Source of the DNA: Halovulum sp039180525
GTDB lineage: Bacteria > Pseudomonadota > Alphaproteobacteria > Rhodobacterales > Rhodobacteraceae
DNA: 57,354 nt
Assembly: GCA_039180525.1 (NCBI GenBank)
Contig: JBCDDF010000016.1
Span: 1-57,354, forward strand
Reading direction: 5' to 3'
In this document: piece by piece, positions 8,443 through 17,081 of the stretch
Numbering within the stretch: position 1 is the first letter of the stretch
Layout: each line of letters starts with the position of its first letter
Translations under genes and position numbers: made by a program
Notes under the pieces: model-generated
Database searches by the model: none
Seen by the model: the letters and a program-made list of their open reading frames with translations, nothing else
What the model was told of the DNA's origin: nothing

Positions 8443-10395
8443 TCAGCCGCGCCGGTCCGGAGGCTGCGACTCATCGGCCAGGATGCCCACAGCCTCGGCC
8501 AGGGGCAGCACCAGCGACTGCTTCTGACCCAGGCGCCGCATCGAAACGCTGCGGTCCGCCACTTCCTGCATGCCGACGGCCAGGATCACGGGCACCTTGC
8601 CCACCGAATGCTCGCGGACCTTGTAGTTGATCTTTTCGTTGCGCGTATCGGCCTCCGCCCGCAGGCCGTGGGCTTTCAATTCGGCGACGACCTCTTCCAC
8701 GAACGGGTCTGCGTCCGACACGATCGACGCCACCACGACCTGCCGCGGGGCCAGCCATAGCGGGAATTTGCCGGCGTAGTTCTCGATCAGGATGCCGATA
8801 AAGCGCTCGAACGAGCCCAGGATGGCCCGATGCAGCATGACCGGGCGATGCTTGCCGCCATCCTCGCCGACATACTCCGCGCCCAACCGGTCGGGCAGGT
8901 TGAAATCGGCCTGGAAGGTGCCGCATTGCCATTCGCGCCCGATCGCATCGGTCAGCTTGAAATCGAGCTTGGGCCCATAGAATGCACCTTCGCCCGGGTC
9001 CAACTCGTAATCGTTGCGCACTTTCAGAATGGCGTTTTCCAAAGCGGTTTCCGCCTTGTCCCAGATCTCGTCAGACCCCACGCGCACATCCGGCCGGGTC
9101 GAAAGCTTGATATCGAACCGCTCGAACCCGGCATCGCGGTAGATGCCGGACAACAGATCGATGAAGCCGGCGCATTCCGCCTCGATCTGATCCTCGGTGC
9201 AGAAGATATGCGCGTCGTCCTGGGTAAAGCCGCGCACCCGCATCAGGCCATGCATCGAGCCGGAAGATTCGTAACGGTGGCAGGATCCGAACTCGGCCAG
9301 CCTGAGCGGCAGGTCGCGATAGCTTTTCAAACCGTGATTGTAGACCTGCACATGGCAGGGACAGTTCATCGGCTTAAGCGCATTGATGCGCTTTTCGCGC
9401 GCATGATCCTCGTCCACTTCGACGATGAACATGTTTTCCTGATACGCCTCCCAGTGGCCGGAAGCCTCCCACAGCTTGCGGTCGACCACCTGCGGCGTCT
9501 TGATCTCTTTGTAACCCGCCGCGGTCAGGCGGCGGCGCATATAGTCTTCCAGCGTGCGATAGAGCGTCCAGCCGTTGGGGTGCCAGAACACCATGCCGGG
9601 GGCTTCTTCCTGCAGGTGGAAAAGGTCCATCTCGCGGCCCAGCTTGCGGTGGTCGCGCTTGGCGGCCTCTTCCAGCATGGTCAGATAGGCCTTGAGTTCC
9701 TGCTTTGTGCGAAAGCCGACGCCATAGATCCGCTGTAGCATCTTGTTTTCGCTGTCGCCGCGCCAATAGGCACCGGCGACCGACATCAGCTTGAATGCAT
9801 CCGCAGGCACCTGGCCGGTATGGGCCAGATGCGGGCCGCGGCACAGGTCCTGCCAATCCCCGTGCCAATACATGCGGATCGGTTGTCCGTCCGGGATCGC
9901 CTCGACCAGTTCGACCTTGAAGGGCTCCCCGGTCGCTTCGTAGTGCGCGATGGCGCGATCGCGGTCCCAGATTTCGGTGCGGACCGGGTCGCGGGCCGCG
10001 ATGATCTCGCGCATGCGCTTTTCGATCTGTGCCAGATCTTCGGAACTGAAGGGGTCGTCGCGGTCGAAATCGTAATACCATCCATTGTCGATCACCGGAC
10101 CGATGGTGACTTTGACGTCCGGCCAGATCTCCTGCACCGCGCGGGCCATGATGTGGGCGCAGTCATGCCGGAACAACTCCAGCGCCTCCGCCTCGTTGGG
10201 CGTGACGATTTCGATCGCGGCATCGGCATCGATCGGCGTCGAAAGGTCGCCCAGCACGCCATTGCACTTGATCGCCAGCGCGGCTTTGGCAAGCGATTTG
10301 GAGATGTCGGCGGCGACCTCCGCCCCGGTGATCCCGGCGGGATAGGCGCGCGATGCGCCATCTGGAAACGTCAGGGAAATCTGTGCACCGTCCAT
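8443..10395 (-). CDS. thrS: Threonine--tRNA ligase
   Basis: Charges tRNA-Thr and hydrolyses mischarged Ser-tRNA. Domains in order: TGS domain (residues 1-60, starting MDGAQISLTFPDG), editing domain with the HDCAHIMARAV motif (about 70-240), class II catalytic core (MNCPCHVQVYNHGLKSYRDLPLR, about 330; the Cys is a zinc ligand) and the anticodon-binding domain (about 545-640). I begin at the ATG preceded at 5 nt by AGGAGG; the ATG five codons earlier would place that ribosome site inside the gene. The 650-residue length is normal. Confidence 0.97.
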   Translation of the reverse strand: MDGAQISLTFPDGASRAYPAGITGAEVAADISKSLAKAALAIKCNGVLGDLSTPIDADAAIEIVTPNEAEALELFRHDCAHIMARAVQEIWPDVKVTIGPVIDNGWYYDFDRDDPFSSEDLAQIEKRMREIIAARDPVRTEIWDRDRAIAHYEATGEPFKVELVEAIPDGQPIRMYWHGDWQDLCRGPHLAHTGQVPADAFKLMSVAGAYWRGDSENKMLQRIYGVGFRTKQELKAYLTMLEEAAKRDHRKLGREMDLFHLQEEAPGMVFWHPNGWTLYRTLEDYMRRRLTAAGYKEIKTPQVVDRKLWEASGHWEAYQENMFIVEVDEDHAREKRINALKPMNCPCHVQVYNHGLKSYRDLPLRLAEFGSCHRYESSGSMHGLMRVRGFTQDDAHIFCTEDQIEAECAGFIDLLSGIYRDAGFERFDIKLSTRPDVRVGSDEIWDKAETALENAILKVRNDYELDPGEGAFYGPKLDFKLTDAIGREWQCGTFQADFNLPDRLGAEYVGEDGGKHRPVMLHRAILGSFERFIGILIENYAGKFPLWLAPRQVVVASIVSDADPFVEEVVAELKAHGLRAEADTRNEKINYKVREHSVGKVPVILAVGMQEVADRSVSMRRLGQKQSLVLPLAEAVGILADESQPPDRRG

Positions 10396-10557
10396 GCCGT
10401 CCTCCTGCATTTGGCGCCTACGAAACGCCCGGTTCGGGGTGACGTCAGTTGCGCGACGGGGCAGGGGGGTGTCAAGAGGGGCGGTCGCCGGCGCAGATAT
10501 GGTGCCTCCGGCGGGAGTATTTTTCGGAACGGGCGAAGCCCCGGCACACAGAGCCGC

Positions 10558-11487
10558 TCAAGCGCGGCCCTTGTAGATCTCCACCAGTTTAGCCAGCATC
10601 TCCAGCGCCTCGTCACGGGGGCGTTGAAAGGTGTTGCGGCCGATGATCGAGCCGTTGCCGCCGCCGTCGCGGATCGCGCGGGCGTCGTCATAGACCCCGT
10701 CGGTGCCCTTCTTCGAGCCGCCGGAGAAGACCACGATACGGCGGCCGTTGAAGCTGGATTTCATTACGTCCGCCACGCGGGCGGCCTGGGTGGCGATATC
10801 GATCTTTTCCGTCTGATAGACCTTTTTCGCCTCGGCCAGGCTCAGGTGGTCGGTCGACAGCTTCACCTTGATGACATGCGCCCCCAGAAGGGCGGCGATC
10901 TGAGCGGCATAGGCGGAGATATCGGCCGCGGTCTCGCCGTCTTTGTCCAGTGCCTCGCCCCGGGGATAGGACCAGATGACGGTCGCCACGCCCTTGGCCG
11001 CGGCCTCCTCGCGCATCGCGGCGATGTCGGAGAACATGTCCAGCGCGGCCGAGGAGCCGGGATAGATGGTGAAGCCGATGGCCGCACAGCCCAGCCGCAG
11101 CGCATCGTCGACGGATCCGGTGATGGCCTGGGTCTTGGGCGCGTCCTCCGGGATGAGCGAATTGGCCGAGTTGACCTTGAGGATCGTCGGGATCTGACCG
11201 GCGAACGTGTCCGCCCCGGCCTCGATCATGCCAAGCGGGGCGGCATAGGCGTTCAGCCCGGCATCGATGGCCAGTTGGTAGTGATAGTGCGGGTCATAGG
11301 CGGGCGGGTTGGGGGCAAAGCTGCGCGCGGGCCCGTGTTCGAAGCCCTGATCCACGGGCAGGATGATCATCTTGCCCGATCCGCCCAGCTTGCCGGTCAT
11401 CAGCATGCGGTTGAGATTGGCCTTCACACCGGGGGTGTCGCCCTCGTAGTTGGCGAGGATCTTTTGGACAATGCGCGTGGATTTCAT
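10558..11487 (-). CDS. Class I fructose-bisphosphate aldolase (DhnA type)
   Basis: A 309-residue Schiff-base aldolase of the DhnA/FbaB type, interconverting fructose 1,6-bisphosphate with glyceraldehyde 3-phosphate and dihydroxyacetone phosphate. The TIM-barrel core includes ILPVDQGFEHGP near the N-terminus, HVIKVKLSTDHLS with the expected Schiff-base lysine (about residue 210), and the phosphate-binding FSGGSKKGTD and GGNGSIIGRNTFQR loops. It lies downstream of pgk and the SDR gene on the same strand, in a carbon-metabolism series with tkt. The neighbourhood supports a glycolytic or gluconeogenic role. Confidence 0.93.
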   Translation of the reverse strand: MKSTRIVQKILANYEGDTPGVKANLNRMLMTGKLGGSGKMIILPVDQGFEHGPARSFAPNPPAYDPHYHYQLAIDAGLNAYAAPLGMIEAGADTFAGQIPTILKVNSANSLIPEDAPKTQAITGSVDDALRLGCAAIGFTIYPGSSAALDMFSDIAAMREEAAAKGVATVIWSYPRGEALDKDGETAADISAYAAQIAALLGAHVIKVKLSTDHLSLAEAKKVYQTEKIDIATQAARVADVMKSSFNGRRIVVFSGGSKKGTDGVYDDARAIRDGGGNGSIIGRNTFQRPRDEALEMLAKLVEIYKGRA

Positions 11488-11552
11488 CGGGTCCCCCGGG
11501 GTTTGTTCGCGGTTGCGTTAGCGCGATGCCCGTGCGCTGGTCAACCGCGGCC

Positions 11553-12323
11553 TCAGGCCATCACCCGTTTGACCAGCCGCGCGCTGGCGCGCAGGGGCAG
11601 CAGGCGCCCCATCATGGCAGAGGCCTTGTTCATGGTGCCCGGCACCGCGACCAGCCGCCCGCCGATCGCGGCGCCATAGCCGAACTCCGCCACCGATTTC
11701 GCGGTTGGCAACCCTCCGCTGCGCACGATCTTTAGCGCGGTCATCTCCGCGGCCTCGAAAAACCCGGTTTGTGTGGCGCCGGGGCAGAGCGTGGTCACGG
11801 TGACACCGGTGCCGGTAAGCTCCTCGGCGAGAGCCACGGAAAAACTCAGCACGTAAGCCTTGGTCGCGTGATAGACCGCCATGTTCGGCCCCGGCACGAA
11901 GGCGGCGGTCGAGGCGACGTTCAGGATCCGGCCCGCGCGCTGGGCTTTCATATGCGGCGCGGCGTGTTTACAGAGCGCGGTCAGCCCGGTAACGTTCACA
12001 TCGATGGATTGCTGCTCCCGCGCCCAATCGGTGTCTTCGAACGGCCCGTTCGCGCCCAGCCCGGCGTTGTTGACCAGCAGGTCGATCTGTCGCCCTTCGG
12101 CTGCCGCGCCCCAGATCCGCGCCGGTTCGCCCGCGGCGCCCAAATCGCCGGGCAGGGTGACCGCGTGGATGCCGTGGGCCTGCCGGACTTCCTCGGCCAG
12201 CGCCTCCAGCGCTTCCTGCGACCGGGCGGTCAGGATGACGTTGCGCTTGTTGCGCGCCGCGATCCGCGCGAACTCCGCGCCCAGCCCGCTGGACGCGCCG
12301 GTGATCAGGGTAAAGCGGTCCAT
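11553..12323 (-). CDS. Short-chain dehydrogenase/reductase
   Basis: A 256-residue classical SDR of the DltE/YqjQ-like group. The NAD(P)-binding TGASSGLG motif is at residues 8-15, NNAG at about 87-90, and the catalytic Ser (VASTAAF) and YHATK follow. The Arg-rich segment after the first beta-alpha-beta unit (LTARSQEAL) suggests NADP. The C-terminal 60 residues (FFEAAEMTALKIVRSG ... KRVMA) may be lipid- or membrane-associated as in other members. It sits between fba and pgk, 24 bp after pgk. The substrate is unknown. Confidence 0.85.
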   Translation of the reverse strand: MDRFTLITGASSGLGAEFARIAARNKRNVILTARSQEALEALAEEVRQAHGIHAVTLPGDLGAAGEPARIWGAAAEGRQIDLLVNNAGLGANGPFEDTDWAREQQSIDVNVTGLTALCKHAAPHMKAQRAGRILNVASTAAFVPGPNMAVYHATKAYVLSFSVALAEELTGTGVTVTTLCPGATQTGFFEAAEMTALKIVRSGGLPTAKSVAEFGYGAAIGGRLVAVPGTMNKASAMMGRLLPLRASARLVKRVMA

Positions 12324-12347
12324 CGGGATCTCCTTGTCGTGGCCGGT

Positions 12348-13535
12348 TCAGCCCAGCGCGGCGACGCCGGGCAGGGTGCGCCCCTCCAGCCATTCCAGAA
12401 ACGCACCCCCTGCGGTCGAGACGTAGGAGAAATCTTCCGCCGCGCCAGCCGTGTTCAGCGCAGCGACGGTGTCGCCGCCACCGGCGACGGAGGTCAGCTT
12501 GCCCGCCTTGGTCAGTTTCGCCGCCGCCTGCGCCGCGGCCTTGGTGGCCGCGTCGAAGGGCGGGATTTCGAACGCGCCGAGGGGGCCGTTCCAGACCAGG
12601 GTTTTGGCTTTGTCGAACGCGTCGAGGATCGCGGCCACGGACTCTGGGCCGGCATCGAGGATCATCGCATCCGCAGGGCAGGCATCGGCCGCCACGGTCT
12701 GGGCGGTGGCCCCCGCTTTGAACTCGCCGGCCACGACCACGTCCTGCGGCAGCAGGATATGGCAGCCTGTGGATCCGGCCTTGGCCAGGATCTCGCGCGC
12801 GGTGTCCGCCAGGTCCGGCTCGTTCAGCGATTTGCCCACGTCCAACCCCTGCGCGGCCAGGAACGTATTCGCCATGCCGCCGCCGATCACCAGCGTGTCG
12901 ACCTTTTCGATCAGGTTCGACAGCAGCGCGAGTTTGGTCGAAATCTTGGCGCCGCCGACCACCGCGACCACTGGGCGTTCAGGCTCGGCCAGCGCCGCGG
13001 CCAGCGCGTCCAGTTCCGCCGCCATCAGCCGGCCGGCGCAGGCCGGCAACCGGTGCGCCAGCCCCTCGGTCGACGCATGGGCGCGGTGGGCGGCGGAAAA
13101 CGCATCATTGCAATAGACATCGCCCAGCGCGGCGAGAGCGTCGGCAAAGGCCGGGTCGTTGGCCTCTTCGCCGGGATGGAAGCGTGTGTTTTCCAACAGC
13201 AGCACCTGGCCGGGCTCCAGCGCCGCGACCGCCGCTTCGGCGGGGGCGCCGATGCAGTCCTCGGCAAAGGCGACGTGGCGGCCGAGGATGTCGCTCAGCG
13301 CCTGGCGGGTGATCTCCACGCTCATCTCGGGCACCCGCTTGCCCTTGGGCCGCCCGAAATGGGCCAGAAGGATCGGTTTGCCGCCGGCCTTTAGGATCGC
13401 GTCGATCGTGGGGCGCAGCCGGTCGATGCGAGTGGTGTCGGACACGGCACCGTCCTCTACGGGGACGTTCAGATCCACCCGGGTCAGGACGCGCTTGCCG
13501 TCCAGATCCATGTCGTCCAGCGATTTCCAGGCCAT
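12348..13535 (-). CDS. pgk: Phosphoglycerate kinase
   Basis: Interconverts 1,3-bisphosphoglycerate and 3-phosphoglycerate with ATP formation. The 395-residue length is normal. The N-terminal substrate domain carries the signature VLTRVDLNVPVEDG and the HFGRPKG loop; the C-terminal nucleotide domain carries VVGGAKISTK, WNGPLGAFE and the Gly-rich VAGGGDTVAAL. It is co-oriented with tkt and fba. Only a 45-codon ORF lies between it and tkt, where many relatives have gap; no gap gene is in this window. Confidence 0.97.
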   Translation of the reverse strand: MAWKSLDDMDLDGKRVLTRVDLNVPVEDGAVSDTTRIDRLRPTIDAILKAGGKPILLAHFGRPKGKRVPEMSVEITRQALSDILGRHVAFAEDCIGAPAEAAVAALEPGQVLLLENTRFHPGEEANDPAFADALAALGDVYCNDAFSAAHRAHASTEGLAHRLPACAGRLMAAELDALAAALAEPERPVVAVVGGAKISTKLALLSNLIEKVDTLVIGGGMANTFLAAQGLDVGKSLNEPDLADTAREILAKAGSTGCHILLPQDVVVAGEFKAGATAQTVAADACPADAMILDAGPESVAAILDAFDKAKTLVWNGPLGAFEIPPFDAATKAAAQAAAKLTKAGKLTSVAGGGDTVAALNTAGAAEDFSYVSTAGGAFLEWLEGRTLPGVAALG

Positions 13536-13553
13536 GCCCCCCCCAAAAAAAGT

Positions 13554-13691
13554 CTATCGCCAGAACACCAGCCAGTTGATGATGTTCTGCAAGCCCTTGC
13601 CCAAATAGGTCACGCCGGCGCCCGCGAAATAGACCTGATCCACCACCGCCGCCGCGATGGCCAGGATCAGCGCCGTCAATGCGCCCCACAT
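13554..13691 (-). CDS. Small single-helix membrane protein
   Basis: A 45-residue ORF, MWGALTALILAIAAAVVDQV followed by about 25 residues, with one N-terminal transmembrane helix and a short amphipathic tail. It starts 7 bp after the tkt stop and ends 18 bp before pgk, so it is probably translated from the tkt-pgk transcript. I start at the internal ATG at 13691; the open frame above it overlaps tkt. Placement and hydrophobic character support a real gene. The function is unknown. Confidence 0.55.
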   Translation of the reverse strand: MWGALTALILAIAAAVVDQVYFAGAGVTYLGKGLQNIINWLVFWR

Positions 13692-13698
13692 GAATCGA

Positions 13699-15714
13699 TT
13701 ACAGCAGCGCCTCCGCCCGGGCGGCCAGCGCCTGTGCGGTGATGCCGAAATGGTCGTAGAGATCGCCGATGGGCCCGGATGCGCCAAAACCCTCCATGCC
13801 CAGGAAATCGGACCGCGCCTCGGACCCGCGCTCGCCCATCAGCCAGCGATCCCAGCCTTGCCGCACACCCGCTTCGACCGCCACACGGACCGGGCCGCGC
13901 GGCAGCACACGGCCGCGATAGCGGTCGTCCTGCCGGGCGAAAAGCTCGTGGCAGGGCATGGAGACCACGCGCGCCCCTATTCCCTTTTCCTCTAGAATGG
14001 TGCGGGCGCCCAGCGCGACTTCGACCTCCGACCCGGTGGCCAGCAGCACGACGCGCCGGCGTGCGGTGGCGTCCGCCAGAACATAGGCGCCGCGGGCGGC
14101 CTGGTTCTGGGTTTGATGCTTGGTGCGCACCGTGGGCAGGCCCTGGCGCGACAGCGCGATGATGCTGGGCGCCCGGGTGCTGAGCGCGATCTCCCACGCC
14201 TCCGCCGTCTCCACCGCGTCGGCGGGGCGAAAGACCATCAGGTCGGGCATCGCCCGCAGCGCCGCCAGATGCTCGACCGGCTGGTGGGTCGGGCCGTCCT
14301 CTCCCAGGCCGATGCTGTCATGGGTCATCACATAGACCACCCGCTGGCCCATAAGCGCCGACAGCCGGATCGCGCCGCGCGCATAGTCGGTGAACACCAG
14401 AAAGGTGCCGCCATAGGGCGCGACACCGCCATGCAGTGCCAGGCCGTTCATCGCCGCGGCCATGCCGTGTTCGCGAATGCCATAGTGCACATAGCGCCCG
14501 CGCCGGTTGCCGGGGGCGAAAATGCCCAGATCCGGGGTCAGGGTATTGTTCGACCCGGTCAGGTCGGCCGAGCCGCCCAGCGTCTCGGGCATCACCGTGT
14601 TGACCACGGCCAGCGCCATCTCGGAGGCTTTGCGGGTGGCGACCTTGGGCTGTTCCGCGCTGATCGACTTCTTGAACCGCCGGATGCGCGCGGCCAGCGC
14701 CTTGGGCGGGTCGCCGGCCATCAGCCGCGCGAATTCCTCTTGCCGACGCGGGCCCAGGGTCTGCAGCCGGGCGGCCCAACCCTCGCGCTCGGCGCGGCCG
14801 CGGGCGCCGATATCCGCCCAGGCGGCGCGCACGTCCTTGGGAATCTCGAAGGGCGGCAGGTCCCAGCCATAGGCATCGCGGGTGCCGGCGATCTCTTCCG
14901 CGCCCAGGGGTGAGCCGTGCGCCTTGGCGGTGCCCTCTTTCGATGGCGCGCCATAGCCGATGCGCGTTTTGCACGCGATCAGCGTCGGCAGATCGCCGGC
15001 GCGGGCCGACAGCAACGCGGCATCGATGGCCGCTGGATCATGCCCGTCACAGCTGAGAACCTCCCAGCCGCTGGCGGCAAAGCGCGCCGGCTGATCGGTG
15101 ATGTCGGACAGCGACACCGCCCCGTCGATTGAGATCCCGTTATCGTCCCAAAGGACAATCAGCTTGCCCAGCTTCTGCTTGCCGGCGAGCCCGATCGCCT
15201 CCTGGCTGATGCCCTCCATCAGACAGCCGTCGCCGGCGATGACATAGGTGTGGTGGTCGACCACCTTGCGCGAAAACCGCGCCGACAGCGACGCCTCGGC
15301 CATGGCGAACCCGACCGCATTGGCAAACCCCTGACCCAGCGGGCCGGTCGTGGTCTCGATCCCTTTGGCGTGGCCGAACTCCGGGTGGCCGGCGGTCTTG
15401 GAGCCCAGTTGGCGGAAATTGCGCAATTCCTCCAACGTCATGTCGGCATAGCCGCACAGATGCAGCAGGCCATAAAGCAGCATCGACCCGTGGCCGGCGG
15501 ACAGGATGAACCGGTCGCGGTCGGCCCAATCGGGGTCGGCGGCATCGAATTTCAGGTGCTTCTCGAACAGTACCGTCGCCACATCCGCCATGCCCATGGG
15601 CATACCCGGGTGCCCCGACTTGGCGGCCTCCACAGCGTCCATCGCCAGCACGCGCAGGGCTGCGGCTTTCCTGAAGTGGTCGGGGTGCTGGGCGCGCAGA
15701 TCCTCGGGTGACAC
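13699..15714 (-). CDS. tkt: Transketolase
   Basis: ThDP-dependent transfer of two-carbon ketol units in the pentose phosphate pathway. The 671-residue protein has the N-terminal GHGSMLLYGLLHLCGY and the ThDP/Mg motif GDGCLMEGISQEA ... DDNGISIDG, the pyrimidine domain with the GEDGPTHQPVEHLAALR signature, and the C-terminal domain. It starts with GTG, preceded at 8 nt by AGGAGG. It is the first gene of a carbon-metabolism run on the minus strand and divergent from the coiled-coil/zapA pair. Confidence 0.97.
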   Translation of the reverse strand: MSPEDLRAQHPDHFRKAAALRVLAMDAVEAAKSGHPGMPMGMADVATVLFEKHLKFDAADPDWADRDRFILSAGHGSMLLYGLLHLCGYADMTLEELRNFRQLGSKTAGHPEFGHAKGIETTTGPLGQGFANAVGFAMAEASLSARFSRKVVDHHTYVIAGDGCLMEGISQEAIGLAGKQKLGKLIVLWDDNGISIDGAVSLSDITDQPARFAASGWEVLSCDGHDPAAIDAALLSARAGDLPTLIACKTRIGYGAPSKEGTAKAHGSPLGAEEIAGTRDAYGWDLPPFEIPKDVRAAWADIGARGRAEREGWAARLQTLGPRRQEEFARLMAGDPPKALAARIRRFKKSISAEQPKVATRKASEMALAVVNTVMPETLGGSADLTGSNNTLTPDLGIFAPGNRRGRYVHYGIREHGMAAAMNGLALHGGVAPYGGTFLVFTDYARGAIRLSALMGQRVVYVMTHDSIGLGEDGPTHQPVEHLAALRAMPDLMVFRPADAVETAEAWEIALSTRAPSIIALSRQGLPTVRTKHQTQNQAARGAYVLADATARRRVVLLATGSEVEVALGARTILEEKGIGARVVSMPCHELFARQDDRYRGRVLPRGPVRVAVEAGVRQGWDRWLMGERGSEARSDFLGMEGFGASGPIGDLYDHFGITAQALAARAEALL

Positions 15715-15774
15715 GAAAAACGCCTCCTGTAGCGGGAAGGGGCGCGCGCGCCCGGGGCAGGGTGATGCGGCGAA

Positions 15775-15823
15775 GACATACGCATCGGCGCAGGGGCGTC
15801 AAGCGCCGCCGGGCTTGACGCCC
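15775..15823. promoter_or_regulatory. Divergent promoter region with 11-bp inverted repeat
   Basis: A perfect 11-bp inverted repeat, GGGCGTCAAGC (15794-15804) and GCTTGACGCCC (15813-15823), spaced by 8 bp. Each arm holds a TTGACG -35 hexamer, one per strand. On the minus strand TTGACG is followed at 16 bp by TATGTC (15780-15775), a credible promoter for tkt; no comparably good -10 is visible toward zapA. The symmetry could also be a repressor or activator site shared by both sides. Confidence 0.45.
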
Positions 15824-15877
15824 GCTGTTTTGGCGGCAAAGCTGGCGCGCAAACCTGCGTAGGCGGGAGGGGCGAAT

Positions 15878-16105
15878 ATGAGTGATTTAAAGAGTTTGTC
15901 GGCACGCGTTGATGCCGCACTTTCAGTTTTGGAAGCGGGCGGTGCCGGCGGCGGCGATGCCCCCGCCCGGATCGCCGCGCTGGAGGCGGAAAACCGGGCG
16001 CTGACCGAAAAACTGGCCGCCTTGGACTCCGCGCGCGAAAGCGACCTGGCGCAGCTCGACGATCTGATCGCGCAGTTGCGCCCCCTCATCGACGAGGCCG
16101 TGTGA
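15878..16105 (+). CDS. Short coiled-coil protein upstream of zapA
   Basis: A 75-residue protein with a strong leucine/alanine heptad pattern (ALEAENRALTEKLAALD; LAQLDDLIAQLRPLIDEAV) and no membrane segment. Its TGA overlaps the zapA start, so the two are translationally coupled. By analogy with ZapB-like partners, a coiled-coil protein coupled to ZapA suggests a divisome role. That is inference from position and shape; I do not assign it to a family. Confidence 0.65.
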   Translation: MSDLKSLSARVDAALSVLEAGGAGGGDAPARIAALEAENRALTEKLAALDSARESDLAQLDDLIAQLRPLIDEAV

Positions 16106-16461
16106 TGCCCGATGTTGCGCTGACCATCGGCGGCCGCCATTTCAAAGTCGCCTGCGACCCGGGGCAGGAGGCGGAGTTGGAGCAGGCCGCGGGGCTTTTG
16201 GACACCGAAGCGCAAACCCTGGCCAAGGCGATCGGCGCGGTGCCGGAGCCACGCATGCTGTTGATGGCGGGTCTTATGCTGGCCGACCGCACGCGAGAAC
16301 TGGCGCGCCGTGTGCAAGCGGCGGAGATCGAGGCCGAGGATCTGCGCGCGCAGCTCGGCACCGGTGGCGGTACCGGCAGCACCAGCGACGGCGGCGATGC
16401 CGAGGCGCTGGCGGTACTGGAGACAGTGGCCGCGCGGTTGGAGGCGCTGGCCCAGAACTAG
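16105..16461 (+). CDS. zapA: Cell division protein ZapA
   Basis: A ZapA family protein that binds and bundles FtsZ filaments. The N-terminal head VALTIGGRHFKVACDPGQE and the following helix (LEQAAGLLDTEAQTLAKA ... MLLMAGLMLADRTRELAR) match the family; the C-terminal half is a coiled-coil dimerisation stalk interrupted by a Gly/Ser/Thr-rich stretch. The start is ATG 16105 (TGATG overlap); a GTG at 16102 would add one residue. About 118 residues. It ends a two-gene plus-strand unit. Confidence 0.88.
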   Translation: MPDVALTIGGRHFKVACDPGQEAELEQAAGLLDTEAQTLAKAIGAVPEPRMLLMAGLMLADRTRELARRVQAAEIEAEDLRAQLGTGGGTGSTSDGGDAEALAVLETVAARLEALAQN

Positions 16462-16497
16462 ATTTCAGATCCCGTCATCTGACTTTTGTTGAAACAT

Positions 16498-16565
16498 GCC
16501 CCGGACTTGATCCGGGGCCTCTGGCTGCGGTGGCGGACGGGAAGGCCCCGGGGTCAGGCCCGGGG
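16498..16565. repeat. Pair of GC palindromes downstream of zapA
   Basis: Two hairpins separated by 27 bp: GCCCCGGA-CTTGA-TCCGGGGC (16498-16518) and CCCCGGG-GTCAGG-CCCGGGG (16546-16565). They resemble the GTCCCGGG palindromes elsewhere in the window and form a BIME-like pair between converging genes, where they may limit read-through. Confidence 0.6.
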
Positions 16566-16678
16566 TGCGTATGCCGTTGATTTCAGCGGCTTCAATTTGA
16601 GCGGCATCAATCTCACAGGCGTCAGTTCCATCGCCGCTCACTTCACCAGCACAAAGCCACCGGCGTTGTGTCAAGCGG

Positions 16679-17056
16679 TCAGGCGGAGGCCGGCTGGTTC
16701 GCCTCCCGGATCTTTGCCGCCGCCGCCTTGTCATAGGCGATATTGGCTTTCTCCAGCATCTGATCCAACTCGCCCGACAGCGTCATTTCCACGATGATGT
16801 CGCAGCCGCCGATGAACTCGCCCTTGACGTAGAGCTGCGGGATCGTGGGCCAGTCGGAAAACTGCTTGATCCCTTCGCGCACGGCATCGTTTTCCAGCAC
16901 GTTCACATCCCTATAGCTCACGCCCATGTAGTTGAGAACGCCCGCAACCTTGGAGGAGAAACCGCATTGCGGCATCTGCGCGGTCCCTTTCATGAACAGC
17001 ACCACGTCATGGGTATCGATTTCGCTTTGGATGTCGGCATGCACTTGGTCGGTCAT
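16679..17056 (-). CDS. grxD: Monothiol glutaredoxin, Grx4 family
   Basis: A CGFS-type monothiol glutaredoxin (Grx4/Grx5), which binds a [2Fe-2S] cluster with glutathione and cooperates with BolA proteins in Fe-S cluster delivery and iron homeostasis. The active-site motif is in MPQCGFSSKVAGVLNYMG (about residue 31), with the GSH-binding WPTIPQLYVKGEFIGGCDI downstream. It has 125 residues with a short C-terminal extension (KAAAAKIREAN). It lies downstream of bolA and a small membrane protein on the same strand, an arrangement that itself supports the Grx-BolA partnership. Confidence 0.95.
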   Translation of the reverse strand: MTDQVHADIQSEIDTHDVVLFMKGTAQMPQCGFSSKVAGVLNYMGVSYRDVNVLENDAVREGIKQFSDWPTIPQLYVKGEFIGGCDIIVEMTLSGELDQMLEKANIAYDKAAAAKIREANQPASA

Positions 17057-17081
17057 AAGTCATCCTTTCGGCCAAGCGGCC

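Noticed and set aside
10504..10524. Motif GCCTCCGGCGGGAGTATTTTT between the aldolase and thrS.
   Set aside because: It resembles a sequence I recall as frequent near gene ends in Rhodobacterales, but it occurs only once here and its 4-bp stem is too weak to call a terminator.
9820..11679. 619-codon plus-strand ORF across thrS and the aldolase.
   Set aside because: Antisense to two clear enzymes, low-complexity Arg/Gly/Asp composition, no recognisable domain.
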